Shown here: positions 8,694-18,983 of the stretch, piece after piece | Position numbering within the stretch: the stretch's first letter is position 1 | Layout: each line of letters begins with the position of its first letter | From: Idiomarina sp. A28L | GTDB taxonomy: Bacteria; Pseudomonadota; Gammaproteobacteria; Enterobacterales; Alteromonadaceae | NCBI RefSeq assembly: GCF_000218785.1 | Contig: NZ_AFPO01000020.1 | Location: 124,001-188,000, forward strand | DNA: 64,000 nucleotides | Direction: 5' to 3' | Position numbers and translations under genes: made by a program | Notes under the pieces: generated by a model | Told to the model about the DNA's origin: nothing | The model's input: only the letters and a program-made list of their open reading frames with translations | Databases searched by the model: none

Positions 8694-11336
8694 CTACGCG
8701 TTTACCGATCGGTTATGCAAAAAAGCTTCTAAATCAATTAGCGGCATAGGTTTGGCTAGTAAGTAGCCTTGAAAATACAAACATTGGTGCTCTTTTAAAA
8801 ATAATAGCTGATCCTCGGTTTCCACGCCCTCAGCTACCACTAGAAGTTGCAACTCTTGTGCAATCGCGAGCATTGCACGGGTAATGCCTTCGTATTTTTT
8901 GCCTTCGCCAACATCATTCACAAAGCTTCGATCTATTTTCAGGATATCAATTGGTAATTCTTGCAAGTAGCGCAAGCTAGAATAGCCGGTACCAAAATCA
9001 TCAATAGCAATTTTAAAGCCCATGCGATGCAATTCATTCAACGTATTAGAGGCATTGGTTAACTCACTTACCAAAACGTTTTCGGTAATTTCCAAAACTA
9101 TTTGGCTCGGGCTTACACTGTAAGCTTCCAAAATCGCTTCTAAATCGCTACTAAATCGGCTTCGGCTAAGTTGCAGTGGAGAAAGGTTCACCGAGATGGT
9201 AGGTATTCCCAGCGCCTTGAGTTGCGGCATATCTCGGCATACCTGCTCAATAACCCAGCGGCCTAATGGAATAATTTGCCCTGTGTGCTCTGCCAAAGAT
9301 ATAAATTCAGCCGGCGAAATAATCCCTTGCTCAGGATGATGCCAGCGGAGTAATGCCTCGGCGCTAGCAAGCTTTCGATTGCCATCAAAAATCGGTTGGT
9401 AAACCAACGAAAATTGCTCATGCTTGAGCGCCTCTTGTATTTCATGGCGCATTAACACATGCCGTTCTACCTTTTCATTAATATCGCTCGTAAACCATTC
9501 AAAATTATTATTGCCTCTTCGTTTAGCCTTATACATGGCCATATCAGCTTGCTGAATCAACACCCTTGGGTCGATTAAATCATCATTACCAATCGCAATT
9601 CCGATACTGGCAGTAAGCGTGAGCTCTTTGCCAGCAACTTTGTAGGGCTCAGCAATGGTAAATAGAAAGCGCTCTGCAATTTCATTAATATCGGCTTCGC
9701 TTCCAGCATTTGGTAATACAATCACAAACTCATCACCACCAAAGCGCGATAAGGTATCACCATCGCGAATGGCCGTTTGCAATCGCTCCGCCACCGCTTT
9801 TAATAACGCATCGCCAACACTGTGCCCCATCGAATCGTTCACCGGTTTGAAGCCATCAAGATCAATAAACATTATGGCCAAACTTCGTTTATAGCGGCGG
9901 CTAAACAGAAAAGCTTGCTCTAACCTATCTTCAAGTAACGAACGATTTGGAAGGCTTGTAAGGGGATCATGCGTAGCGTGCCACGCAACCTGCTCTTCTT
10001 GTTCTTTACGGGCGGTAACATCATTTTGAATACCGATATAATGAGTTAGAACACCATTTTTATCGCGCACGGGTGCGATATATAAATCATTCCAAAACGG
10101 CGTGCCATCTTTGCGATAGTTTCGAATAATGGTTTGCACATCACGCTCTTTCTTCAAACAATTGCGGATTTGCTCTATCGCCCGCGAATCGGTGCCCTCG
10201 CCTTGCAAAACTTTACAGTTATTACCCAACATTTCTGCCGCGCTATAACCAGTGATCCGCTGAAACGCTGGATTAACATACACTAAAGGGTAACCTTGCT
10301 GGCGAGCATCGGCGATAACTATGCCATTCACACTTGCTTCTACACTTCGCTCCAGTATCTGCAATTGTTCCTGATCGCGCCGACGTTGGGTAATGTTGGT
10401 GGCAATACCGTGAACCCCGGTGATCTTTCCGTTCACTACAATGGGCATATTGGTTATATCTAGATCGATAACGGCACCAGATTGACTACATATCTGTATC
10501 TCGTAGCGCTGAGCTTGGCCACTTAACGCTGTGTAAAAATGGCTATCCGTTCGTTCTCTATCTTCTTCTTTCACTACCGCTGAATAATGCTGCCCCAAAA
10601 CAGTTTCTTCAGCGAGTTCCAACATGCGCGTGCCCGCCCCATTCATTTGTACAAAAAAACCCTCGGTATCGAGCGTAAACACGGCTTCAGGATTATAGGT
10701 ATGCAATGAACGGTAATGTTCTTCGCTTTCTTCGCGCCGCAATCGTTCCATGTGCTGCGCATACACCAAACCCACTAATTCGCGAGTTTGTTGAATTAAA
10801 CGAAGTTCTTTGGGGTTTGTTTTTCGTTTAGTGTGAAAATACAACGCAAAAGTGCCCGCTACATCACCATTACTGGCAGTAAACGGGAAGCTCCAACAGG
10901 CGCGTAATTTGTGCTCATTGATAATCGGTAAAAAGCGTTGGAATCTTGGGTCTGTTAGCATATCAGCAACAATAACCGCCTCGCCGCTAGCAACGGCAGC
11001 TCCGCAGGCTCCTCCTTGGTCACCTATCGGTATAGTTTGCAGTTGCTCAGAAAAGCTGGGCGGGAAGCTGCTACTCGATATCACGTTCAGAGCGTTTGCT
11101 TTAAAATCCCGAATCATTACGGTGCAATGTGCACCCGGGATTTGCTGCTCAATCAAGTTACACACGTTATCTAACTTTGTTTGCAATTCGGTATCTTGCG
11201 CAACCAAAGTTAAAACCTTTTGCTCATTTTCAAGCAACATATTTTGCTTACGGTTTTTTACAAACAACCACGCAGTGGCTATCACTAAACCTACAACAGC
11301 TATGAACAAGGTAACTAATTGAACAGCTTCTTCCAT
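8694..11336 (-). CDS. GAF-PAS-LOV-like PAS-GGDEF-EAL cyclic-di-GMP enzyme
   Basis: 880 residues: membrane segment at about 8-26, GAF at 45-197, PAS at 204-320, second PAS at 326-445, GGDEF at 452-610 and EAL at 625-870. The cyclase motif is intact (RFGGDEF, residues 533-537), with an RxxD inhibitory site five residues before it (524-527). The EAL motif (ASAEALLRW) and IDDFGTGYSS are also intact, so both activities are possible. The second PAS contains GNNCKVLQGEGTD (Cys374), NYRKDGTPFWN and GIQNDVT, the pattern of FMN-binding LOV photoreceptors. The canonical motif is GRNCRFLQ, so Asn, Cys and Gln are kept and Arg is replaced by Lys. Blue-light sensing is an inference. Confidence 0.92.
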   Translation of the reverse strand: MEEAVQLVTLFIAVVGLVIATAWLFVKNRKQNMLLENEQKVLTLVAQDTELQTKLDNVCNLIEQQIPGAHCTVMIRDFKANALNVISSSSFPPSFSEQLQTIPIGDQGGACGAAVASGEAVIVADMLTDPRFQRFLPIINEHKLRACWSFPFTASNGDVAGTFALYFHTKRKTNPKELRLIQQTRELVGLVYAQHMERLRREESEEHYRSLHTYNPEAVFTLDTEGFFVQMNGAGTRMLELAEETVLGQHYSAVVKEEDRERTDSHFYTALSGQAQRYEIQICSQSGAVIDLDITNMPIVVNGKITGVHGIATNITQRRRDQEQLQILERSVEASVNGIVIADARQQGYPLVYVNPAFQRITGYSAAEMLGNNCKVLQGEGTDSRAIEQIRNCLKKERDVQTIIRNYRKDGTPFWNDLYIAPVRDKNGVLTHYIGIQNDVTARKEQEEQVAWHATHDPLTSLPNRSLLEDRLEQAFLFSRRYKRSLAIMFIDLDGFKPVNDSMGHSVGDALLKAVAERLQTAIRDGDTLSRFGGDEFVIVLPNAGSEADINEIAERFLFTIAEPYKVAGKELTLTASIGIAIGNDDLIDPRVLIQQADMAMYKAKRRGNNNFEWFTSDINEKVERHVLMRHEIQEALKHEQFSLVYQPIFDGNRKLASAEALLRWHHPEQGIISPAEFISLAEHTGQIIPLGRWVIEQVCRDMPQLKALGIPTISVNLSPLQLSRSRFSSDLEAILEAYSVSPSQIVLEITENVLVSELTNASNTLNELHRMGFKIAIDDFGTGYSSLRYLQELPIDILKIDRSFVNDVGEGKKYEGITRAMLAIAQELQLLVVAEGVETEDQLLFLKEHQCLYFQGYLLAKPMPLIDLEAFLHNRSVNA

Positions 11337-11478
11337 TTACAAAGGCCTAATACGTTTGCGTGCTTCATTGTTGTTCACGCCCCATAACCGTGAAGCACAC
11401 CATTATTTTTATTATTCGAGCTAAGGCTCCCTGTGGCATCCACATCCTCAACATGTTCATCAATACATCACTACTTTA

Positions 11479-12834
11479 TTAAACCCTTAATATACTCATG
11501 TAATCGGGAATATCAACGTCAAACTTTGTGTTTGCTAAAAGGAAATCACGAAAAGTTTCTAAAGTATTGGGTTCGCCATGAATTAATTGAATATTCATCG
11601 ATTCTGTTAATTTGGAATTGGCAAGCCAATCGGCTAATTCTTGATAATCAGCGTGTGCCGAAAGCCCGTCGAGAGAACGTATCTTGGCCTTCACCGGCAA
11701 CCACTCACCATGCACTTTAATGTGTTGAACACCCTGCATCATTTTTGCACCGCGAGTACCACCTGCTTGATAGCCGCTGAATAAAACGGTGCACCTATGA
11801 TCACCTAACCAATGTTTGAAGTGATGAAGAATTCGTCCGCCAGTGGCCATTCCAGAGCCAGCGATAATAATATGCGGCCCTGCTTGTTCAGCAATCGCCT
11901 TTGAATCATCGATACTTTGCGTGTACTCAATAATCTGCTCGGAGCGTGCACATTGCTCGGCTGTTAAGCGATGATACTTGTTATGGCGCCGATAAATATC
12001 CGATACACGGATAGCCATTGGGCTATCTAGAAACACTGGCATACGCGGTATTTTGCCACTATCCATTAAACTTACAATTAAGTGTTGAACCAGTTGCGCT
12101 CGGCCTACCGCAAAGCTGGGAATAAGCAAAACGCCCCCGGCCTTAGCTGTTTCAGTGATAATTTCTGCCAAATCTTGGAGCGGATCAGTATTATCGTGTA
12201 ATCGATCGCCATAGGTTGATTCTAACAACAACACATCTACTGGCGGCATTGGTTCGGGTGGCAGCATTAAAAGATCATTACTACGGCCAACATCGCCAGA
12301 AAAACCGATACGTTTGCCATCGGCTTCAACTACTACGCTGGCCGCACCTAGAATATGCCCCACCGGGGTTAATTCGATACTTATATCGCCAACTTGAAAC
12401 TTAGTTTTAAAGTTTACCGAGCGGCATAGTTTGTGAGCTTTATCAGCCTGTTCTTCGGTATATAACGGCTCCGGCTTCTCATGTTTACTAAGATTATGTT
12501 TACCTAGGTATTTTGCATCTTCCTCTTGAATACGCCCTGAATCTGTCCACAGCACCCAACACAAATCAACCGTGGCGTAATGTGCATAAACTGGGCCACG
12601 AAAGCCATTTTTATAGAGCACAGGAACATAACCGGAATGATCGAGGTGAGCATGGGTAAGAATAACTGCATCTACATTGGCGATATCTAGCGGCAGCGGC
12701 TGCCAGTTTCGTCGGCGCAGCCACTTATAGCCTTGAAAAAGGCCACAATCAATAAGAATACGTGTGTTTTCAGTTTCAACTAAATACTTCGAGCCGGTAA
12801 CCGTTTCTGTTCCACCTAAAAATACAACCCGCAT
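11479..12834 (-). CDS. Metallo-beta-lactamase / beta-CASP ribonuclease
   Basis: A 451-residue protein of the RNA-processing MBL/beta-CASP family (CPSF-73/YSH1-like). It has the metal-binding HAHLDHSGY motif at about residue 61, the SGDVGRS and LLLESTYGDR segments, and the C-terminal beta-CASP features SGMATGGRILHH and LSAHADY. Bacterial members act as endo- or exoribonucleases or ribosome-associated nucleases. The N-terminal VTGSKYLVE strand matches the family. It is a single gene on the minus strand followed by the LOV c-di-GMP gene with a 142-bp gap. The natural substrate is not known from sequence. Confidence 0.9.
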   Translation of the reverse strand: MRVVFLGGTETVTGSKYLVETENTRILIDCGLFQGYKWLRRRNWQPLPLDIANVDAVILTHAHLDHSGYVPVLYKNGFRGPVYAHYATVDLCWVLWTDSGRIQEEDAKYLGKHNLSKHEKPEPLYTEEQADKAHKLCRSVNFKTKFQVGDISIELTPVGHILGAASVVVEADGKRIGFSGDVGRSNDLLMLPPEPMPPVDVLLLESTYGDRLHDNTDPLQDLAEIITETAKAGGVLLIPSFAVGRAQLVQHLIVSLMDSGKIPRMPVFLDSPMAIRVSDIYRRHNKYHRLTAEQCARSEQIIEYTQSIDDSKAIAEQAGPHIIIAGSGMATGGRILHHFKHWLGDHRCTVLFSGYQAGGTRGAKMMQGVQHIKVHGEWLPVKAKIRSLDGLSAHADYQELADWLANSKLTESMNIQLIHGEPNTLETFRDFLLANTKFDVDIPDYMSILRV

Positions 12835-12971
12835 TATATTTATTCCTTTTTGCTGAAAACCTTATAACTCTCACTATAGCCGCAAACTCTTAATATTTTA
12901 TTGTTTTTGAACAAAGTTTTTAAAAGTATGAAAAATGAACACTCGCGCATCCTTTGCGATGCCATAATAAA

Positions 12972-13000
12972 AAAGGCGAGCAGATAATCTGCTCGCCTTT
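12972..13000 (-). terminator. Rho-independent terminator of the frmA-fghA operon
   Basis: A 14-bp near-perfect stem (AAAGGCGAGCAGAT pairing with ATCTGCTCGCCTTT) lies 39 bases beyond the end of the S-formylglutathione hydrolase gene. On the minus strand it is followed by a run of seven T, as expected of an intrinsic terminator. Confidence 0.88.
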
Positions 13001-13038
13001 CCAAATACATTTCAATTTATGATTATTGCCAGTTACAG

Positions 13039-13911
13039 TTAACGCAGATTACTCGCATGAAACCGCAAGTGTTCCTCAATGAAGCTAGCGATAAAATAAT
13101 AGCTGTGGTCGTAACCTTCCTGAAACCGAATTTTAGCACCTGCACTGGTTTCATTGTTTACCGTTATCAACGCTTCCGTTTGCAGTTGATCAGGGTAAAA
13201 ATTATCCGCATCCCCTTGGTCTATTAGAATCGGTGGAATATCGTGGCTACGGCTATCGCGTTCCTGTAATAACACGGTTGCATCATATTGCCGCCACAGG
13301 CTCTCATCAGCACCCAAGTAGCCGCTAAATGCTTTCTTACCCCATGCACAATTAATTGGGTTAACGATCGGTGAAAACGCAGAAATCGAACTGTAGCGCT
13401 CGCTATTTCGCAAGCCAATCACCAAAGCACCGTGGCCTCCCATCGAGTGGCCGCTAATCGCCCGTGCTTGGTTTACCGGTAACCCTGCCTCTACTAATTT
13501 CGGCAGCTCATGCACAATATAATCATACATTTGATAATACTTAACCCATGGCTTTTCCGTAGCGTTCACATAAAAACCCGCACCTAAACCAAAATCGTAT
13601 GCACCATCAAGATCATCTGGCACACCTTCACCGCGCGGGCTAGTATCAGGAATAATGAGGGCCAATCCAAGCTCTGCAGCTACCCGCTGGGCACCGGCTT
13701 TACTGGAAAAGTTCTCATCAGTGCAAGTGAGCCCTGAAAGCCAATACACAGCAGGAACTTGGCCCAACTTTGCTTGCGGCGGCAGAAATACTGAAAAATC
13801 CATATCGCATTGCAACACGCTTGATGTGTGGCGAAAACGCAATTGTTGCCCGCCAAACACTTTTTTCTCATCTTTCAATTCAACTGCTGAATGCTCAGTA
13901 AAAAATGCCAT
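13039..13911 (-). CDS. frmB: S-formylglutathione hydrolase
   Basis: A 290-residue serine esterase that hydrolyses S-formylglutathione to formate and glutathione, the second step of glutathione-dependent formaldehyde detoxification. The nucleophile lies in GHSMGGHGAL (Ser156). The acid is likely Asp234 in DQGDADNF and the base His269 in EGYDHSYYF. WLSGLTCTDENF near the N-terminus is a family hallmark. Length matches the E. coli enzymes FrmB and YeiG. It lies 55 bp downstream of frmA, is followed by a strong terminator, and so forms a two-gene operon. The symbol fghA is also used. Confidence 0.96.
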   Translation of the reverse strand: MAFFTEHSAVELKDEKKVFGGQQLRFRHTSSVLQCDMDFSVFLPPQAKLGQVPAVYWLSGLTCTDENFSSKAGAQRVAAELGLALIIPDTSPRGEGVPDDLDGAYDFGLGAGFYVNATEKPWVKYYQMYDYIVHELPKLVEAGLPVNQARAISGHSMGGHGALVIGLRNSERYSSISAFSPIVNPINCAWGKKAFSGYLGADESLWRQYDATVLLQERDSRSHDIPPILIDQGDADNFYPDQLQTEALITVNNETSAGAKIRFQEGYDHSYYFIASFIEEHLRFHASNLR

Positions 13912-13966
13912 CTAGTTCTCCTAATTCCCGCAACTCAGTAATCGCCAACTCGATAAATATTTTGGT

Positions 13967-15106
<1,140 letters not shown>

Positions 15107-15147
15107 TTAATAAATACATGCTTCTATTCTAATTGTTTCTCATTGGA

Positions 15148-15158
15148 TGATAATATCA
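15148..15158. promoter_or_regulatory. Palindrome in the frmA/LysR intergenic region, candidate operator
   Basis: The 11-bp perfect palindrome TGATAATATCA lies about 60 bp upstream of frmA and 90 bp upstream of the divergent LysR gene. LysR regulators usually bind T-N11-A palindromes in such shared regions. The match is suggestive only. Confidence 0.35.
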
Positions 15159-15246
15159 ATTAGTTAAATTTACTTTTTCATATGTGCAATAATAGGAACC
15201 TAGCTTTTTAACCTAATTTTCAAAAATAGCCACACCGAGAGCCGTA

Positions 15247-16119
15247 ATGACAAAGATCTGGCAAGGAATTAGTGAATTTACCGCTGTAGCTGATACAGGC
15301 AGTTTTACTGAAGCCGCCCGTTACCTTGATATATCTGTAGCCCAAGTAAGCCGAAACATTAGCGAACTAGAAGCTCGGCTTGATATCAAGCTGCTGTATC
15401 GCTCTACCCGCCGAGTAAGCCTTACTGAAGAAGGTAGCCTCTATCTACAGCATTGCCGCAATCTTGTTAGTAGCCTTGATGAGGCGAATCGCAGCATTAC
15501 TGATTTAAAATTAACACCACGAGGGTTAATAAAGATCACCGCGCCAGTGTATTACGGCGAGTATCATTTAGCGCCGCTGTTAAACCAATTTCTTGTTGAA
15601 TACCCTGAGGTAGAACTTGATTTGCAACTTACCAACAATCGATTAGATCTAATTCAAGGTAGTTTCGATCTTGCTGTTCGCTTAGGGCAGCTCGAAAGCT
15701 CTTCGCTTATTGCCCGCAGGCTAGGTTCACGCACTCAACACATAGTTGCAACACCGGCGTATATTGAAAAGCATGGGCTGCCGAAAACGCCTGCGGAACT
15801 GGTCAACCATCAATGCTTACTAGGCAGCGTAGATGGTTGGCGAATATTGAATGAACAAGGAAAACCATTCCTGTTTCGGCCTCAAGGGCGCTTACGCTGC
15901 AACAGCGGGCCCACACTTCTCGATGCAGCATTAAGAAGTTTAGGTTTAGCGCAACTACCCGATTACTACGTGAATCAGGCCATTAAAAAAGGTAAGTTAA
16001 ATATGATTTTAGAAGATTACCGCATGCCCGATGATGGCATTTGGGCTGTTTATCCGCAAAATCGCCACCTTTCAGCAAAAGTGCGCCATTTAGTTGAGTT
16101 TTTGATAAAACGCCTCTAA
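15247..16119 (+). CDS. LysR-family regulator divergent from frmA
   Basis: 290 residues with an N-terminal winged HTH (TGSFTEAARYLDISVAQVSR, then LEARLDIKLLYRSTRRVSLT) and a LysR substrate-binding domain from about residue 90. It is transcribed away from frmA across a 161-bp gap, the usual arrangement for a LysR protein controlling its neighbour; I infer it responds to formaldehyde or a glutathione adduct. Its last 30 bases overlap the 3' end of the convergent PAS-GGDEF-EAL gene, so neither gene can have a private terminator there. Confidence 0.92.
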   Translation: MTKIWQGISEFTAVADTGSFTEAARYLDISVAQVSRNISELEARLDIKLLYRSTRRVSLTEEGSLYLQHCRNLVSSLDEANRSITDLKLTPRGLIKITAPVYYGEYHLAPLLNQFLVEYPEVELDLQLTNNRLDLIQGSFDLAVRLGQLESSSLIARRLGSRTQHIVATPAYIEKHGLPKTPAELVNHQCLLGSVDGWRILNEQGKPFLFRPQGRLRCNSGPTLLDAALRSLGLAQLPDYYVNQAIKKGKLNMILEDYRMPDDGIWAVYPQNRHLSAKVRHLVEFLIKRL

Positions 16120-17805
16120 CCATAAATCCATAGGTTCGGGGCGATGAAATAAGAAGCCTTGAAACTGAGCCACGCCTTTAGCTTGCAAGTAGTTGAACTG
16201 TTGCTCTGTTTCCACCCCTTCAACAACAGTGGTCATTCCCAAACTTTGGCTCATCATAATAATGGTATCGAGCAGCGCTTGGCCGCGCCCACCTTCCATG
16301 CCACCTTCTACAAATTGGCGATCGATTTTCAACTCACCCACCGGTATCCATTGCAGCCGTTTCAAATTAGAATATCCAGTGCCAAAATCATCTACTGAAA
16401 ACTCAACGCCAAGGCCCGCTAACCTCTCCATGATCCCATTCACTTTTTCAATATCGTGCACCAAAAGATTCTCTGTAATCTCTATCTTTAAGCCAGATAA
16501 TTGCGCTCGTTCCTCAGCAAATATTCGACAAAGATTCACTACAAACGCCTCGTGCATAAATTGCCGCGGGCTCACATTCATCGCAATTTGAAAATCAGGT
16601 ACTGTTTCTCTAGTTTGTCGAATAGCACGAGCAACATAGCGAGATATAATTTCACCAATCTCATTGATTAAACCTAGGCGTTCAGCCAGCGGAATGAAAC
16701 TATCCGGATTAATCGTTTTACCACGATGACGCCAACGCGCAAGTGCTTCCGCTGAAATCACTTGTTGATTTCCATCTACCTTGCTTTGTAGCCAGCATTC
16801 AATTTCATTGGCGTGTATTCCGCGCCGCAGTTTTTGTTCGAGTTTAAATTCACTGATAACTTGTGCAGTCATTGTTCGTTGATAAACCGAAAACTGATCT
16901 CTACCTTTGGCTTTTGCTTGATGGCCTGCGGTTTCCGCTTGGGCAATAATTTCCGGTGCGCTACCGCCTTTTTCCATACTCGAAACACCCACACTTGCTG
17001 TGAGTTTATAATGGCGGCCATTGATAATAATTTCTTCTCGCAACACGGCCAAAAGCCGCCGCATACGCTCTTGGTTGTAGCCTGTATTTTCATCTTCTGA
17101 AATATTCAGACCAATCCAAAATCGATCTTCAATATCTTTAGCTAATATACCCCGATAATCGGAAACCATATAGCTCAAGCGGGCCGCAATTACTTTCAAT
17201 ACTTGATTGCCTTCTTCCTCTCCCGCTGAAATATTGATGCGGTTAAAAAAATCCATGTTGATCGCAACAACACGAATATTGCTGTAATACAGTTGATGTT
17301 GCATCAGCTTTATAAAGTGAGCTCGGTTCGGCAGGCCAGTAAGAGGATCAAACATTGATAGGCTTTCGATGGTTTGTTCAGCCTCTCGCCGTTCAGAAAT
17401 ATCGCGGATAGAGCTAATATAGCAGGGCTCGCCAAGCCACTCAGCTTCGTTTAACCCAATAGTAACTGGAAACAGCGTGCCATCTTTTCGTTCTGCCTCA
17501 AGTTCCCGCAAACGCCCAAGCACACGAGGGCCAGAACCCGTTTTTGAATTAAGCATATATTGGTGATGCTGCGCAGCCATAGCACTTGGCATAAGTATTG
17601 CTACATTCTTACCGATTACATCGCGCGGATGATAGCCAAACATCAACTCAGCAGATTTATTAAAATCGATAATCGTTCCCTTTAAATTGGTAACTACAAT
17701 GGCATCAAAAAGATTATCTACAACATTGTGTAACCAAGCGTGGTGTTTCTTTCGTTTATTCTTTTCAGAACTTTCGATCTGATTCATACGCGGATAGAGC
17801 CTCAT
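16090..17805 (-). CDS. PAS-GGDEF(degenerate)-EAL phosphodiesterase, possible haem sensor
   Basis: 571 residues: PAS at about 28-143, GGDEF-like domain at 150-310, EAL at 320-570. The GGDEF position reads IEDRF, so cyclase activity is lost. EAL motifs are intact (ISAEALARW, MNVSPRQF, EITEN, VDDFGTGYSN, KIDRQFV), predicting c-di-GMP hydrolysis. The PAS segment around residues 79-112 (QHHQYM ... GRLRELEAERKDGTLFP) aligns without gaps with the FixL haem pocket: His80 falls on the FixL haem ligand and Arg100 on its distal Arg. The layout resembles the oxygen-sensing phosphodiesterase DosP. Many non-haem PAS domains share this His, so haem binding is uncertain. The start (17805 or 17787) is not decided by a clear binding site. 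Confidence 0.9.
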   Translation of the reverse strand: MRLYPRMNQIESSEKNKRKKHHAWLHNVVDNLFDAIVVTNLKGTIIDFNKSAELMFGYHPRDVIGKNVAILMPSAMAAQHHQYMLNSKTGSGPRVLGRLRELEAERKDGTLFPVTIGLNEAEWLGEPCYISSIRDISERREAEQTIESLSMFDPLTGLPNRAHFIKLMQHQLYYSNIRVVAINMDFFNRINISAGEEEGNQVLKVIAARLSYMVSDYRGILAKDIEDRFWIGLNISEDENTGYNQERMRRLLAVLREEIIINGRHYKLTASVGVSSMEKGGSAPEIIAQAETAGHQAKAKGRDQFSVYQRTMTAQVISEFKLEQKLRRGIHANEIECWLQSKVDGNQQVISAEALARWRHRGKTINPDSFIPLAERLGLINEIGEIISRYVARAIRQTRETVPDFQIAMNVSPRQFMHEAFVVNLCRIFAEERAQLSGLKIEITENLLVHDIEKVNGIMERLAGLGVEFSVDDFGTGYSNLKRLQWIPVGELKIDRQFVEGGMEGGRGQALLDTIIMMSQSLGMTTVVEGVETEQQFNYLQAKGVAQFQGFLFHRPEPMDLWLEAFYQKLN

Positions 17806-18062
17806 TTGATACCAAAATGTAGGGTTGGCAGCGAATTGGCCATCAAGGGAAATTGGTTAGGGTTGTTTTTTATAGATACCCACAGTGTAGTAGTTCTCGG
17901 TAAGCAGAGCGAACGCTATCAATCAGAAACTGTTTGATCCAGATTAACAAGCGCTCTGCACAGCTCGAAATATATGCAAAATTTAGGTATAGCACACCAC
18001 AACGCTATAAATAGCAGTGCAAGTGTGGCAAATTAGCAGAAGTTAATATTTGCGGAGCCACT

Positions 18063-18935
18063 ATGCAAAACAGTAATGTTCAAGTTCAGGCGTTTTTAGA
18101 TAACGATAGCGAAACTTTTACCTATGTTGTCTACGAAAAAACCGGCGGTTTCGGTGTGGTTATCGATCCAGTTTTAGATTTTGATGCAAAATCAGGGCGC
18201 ACAAGTACCGATGGTGCCGAAAAAGTTTTAGGATTTATAAAAAGCGCTAACCTTCAGGTGCCGTGGATCCTCGAAACTCACGCGCACGCAGATCACCTAT
18301 CTGCCGCTCCGTTTTTGCGTAACGCACTCAATGCAAAAATTGGTATTGGTAGCAAGATCACCGAAGTACAAAAAACCTTTAAGGCTATTTTTAATTTAGA
18401 GAAAGAGTTTCTACCTAATGGTAGCCATTTTGATGCACTTTTCGAAGATGGCGATGAGTTCGAAGTTGGTAGTTTGCGCTTTAAAGTAGTTCACACGCCC
18501 GGCCATACACCCGCTGACCTTACCTACGTAGTTAACGGTAGTGCTATGTTTGTTGGCGATACACTTTTCATGCCCGATGTAGGCACCGCCCGTTGCGATT
18601 TCCCAGGCGGCAGTGCGCATATCTTATACAGATCGATTAAAACCCTACTAAACTACTCGGCCGATACACAAATCTATATTTGCCATGATTACCCGCCAGA
18701 AGGCCGAGAACATGAATTTGTTACCACGGTAGCTGAGCAACGTAGCAATAATAAACATGTACGCGATAAGATTACCGAGGCCGAGTTTGTAAACATGCGA
18801 GAAGAACGTGATGCCACTCTGGCGATGCCAAAACTTATTTTACCGGCAATCCAAGTGAATATTCGGGCGGGTAAAATGCCCCCAGCCGAAGAAAACGGCA
18901 CGGTATATCTAAAAATACCTATTGATCAATTGTAA
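18063..18935 (+). CDS. MBL-fold metallo-hydrolase, ETHE1/Blh-like
   Basis: 290 residues with the metal motif ETHAHADHLSAAPFL near residue 78, then HTPGHTPADLTYV, FVGDTLFMPDVGTARCDFPG and CHDYPPEGREHEFVTTV. This pattern belongs to the persulfide dioxygenase / Blh group, which uses a mononuclear iron to oxidise glutathione persulfide or acts on related thiols. The longer C-terminal tail (RDKITEAEFVNMREERDATL) is common in Blh-like members. A thiol-redox membrane protein (Lgt-like/TlpA) follows 48 bp downstream, supporting a sulfur or thiol role. The exact substrate is inferred. Confidence 0.85.
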   Translation: MQNSNVQVQAFLDNDSETFTYVVYEKTGGFGVVIDPVLDFDAKSGRTSTDGAEKVLGFIKSANLQVPWILETHAHADHLSAAPFLRNALNAKIGIGSKITEVQKTFKAIFNLEKEFLPNGSHFDALFEDGDEFEVGSLRFKVVHTPGHTPADLTYVVNGSAMFVGDTLFMPDVGTARCDFPGGSAHILYRSIKTLLNYSADTQIYICHDYPPEGREHEFVTTVAEQRSNNKHVRDKITEAEFVNMREERDATLAMPKLILPAIQVNIRAGKMPPAEENGTVYLKIPIDQL

Positions 18936-18983
18936 TCACAACGCACTTTACACCAATAAGAACTATTAAATAGAAGGTAAGTT

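Noticed and set aside
10852-11322. Plus-strand open frame of 156 codons
   Set aside because: It lies entirely opposite the GAF region of the LOV/GGDEF/EAL gene and has Ser/Pro/Cys-rich shadow composition.
16193-16591. Plus-strand open frame opposite an EAL domain
   Set aside because: The minus-strand frame has clear EAL motifs; this frame has none.
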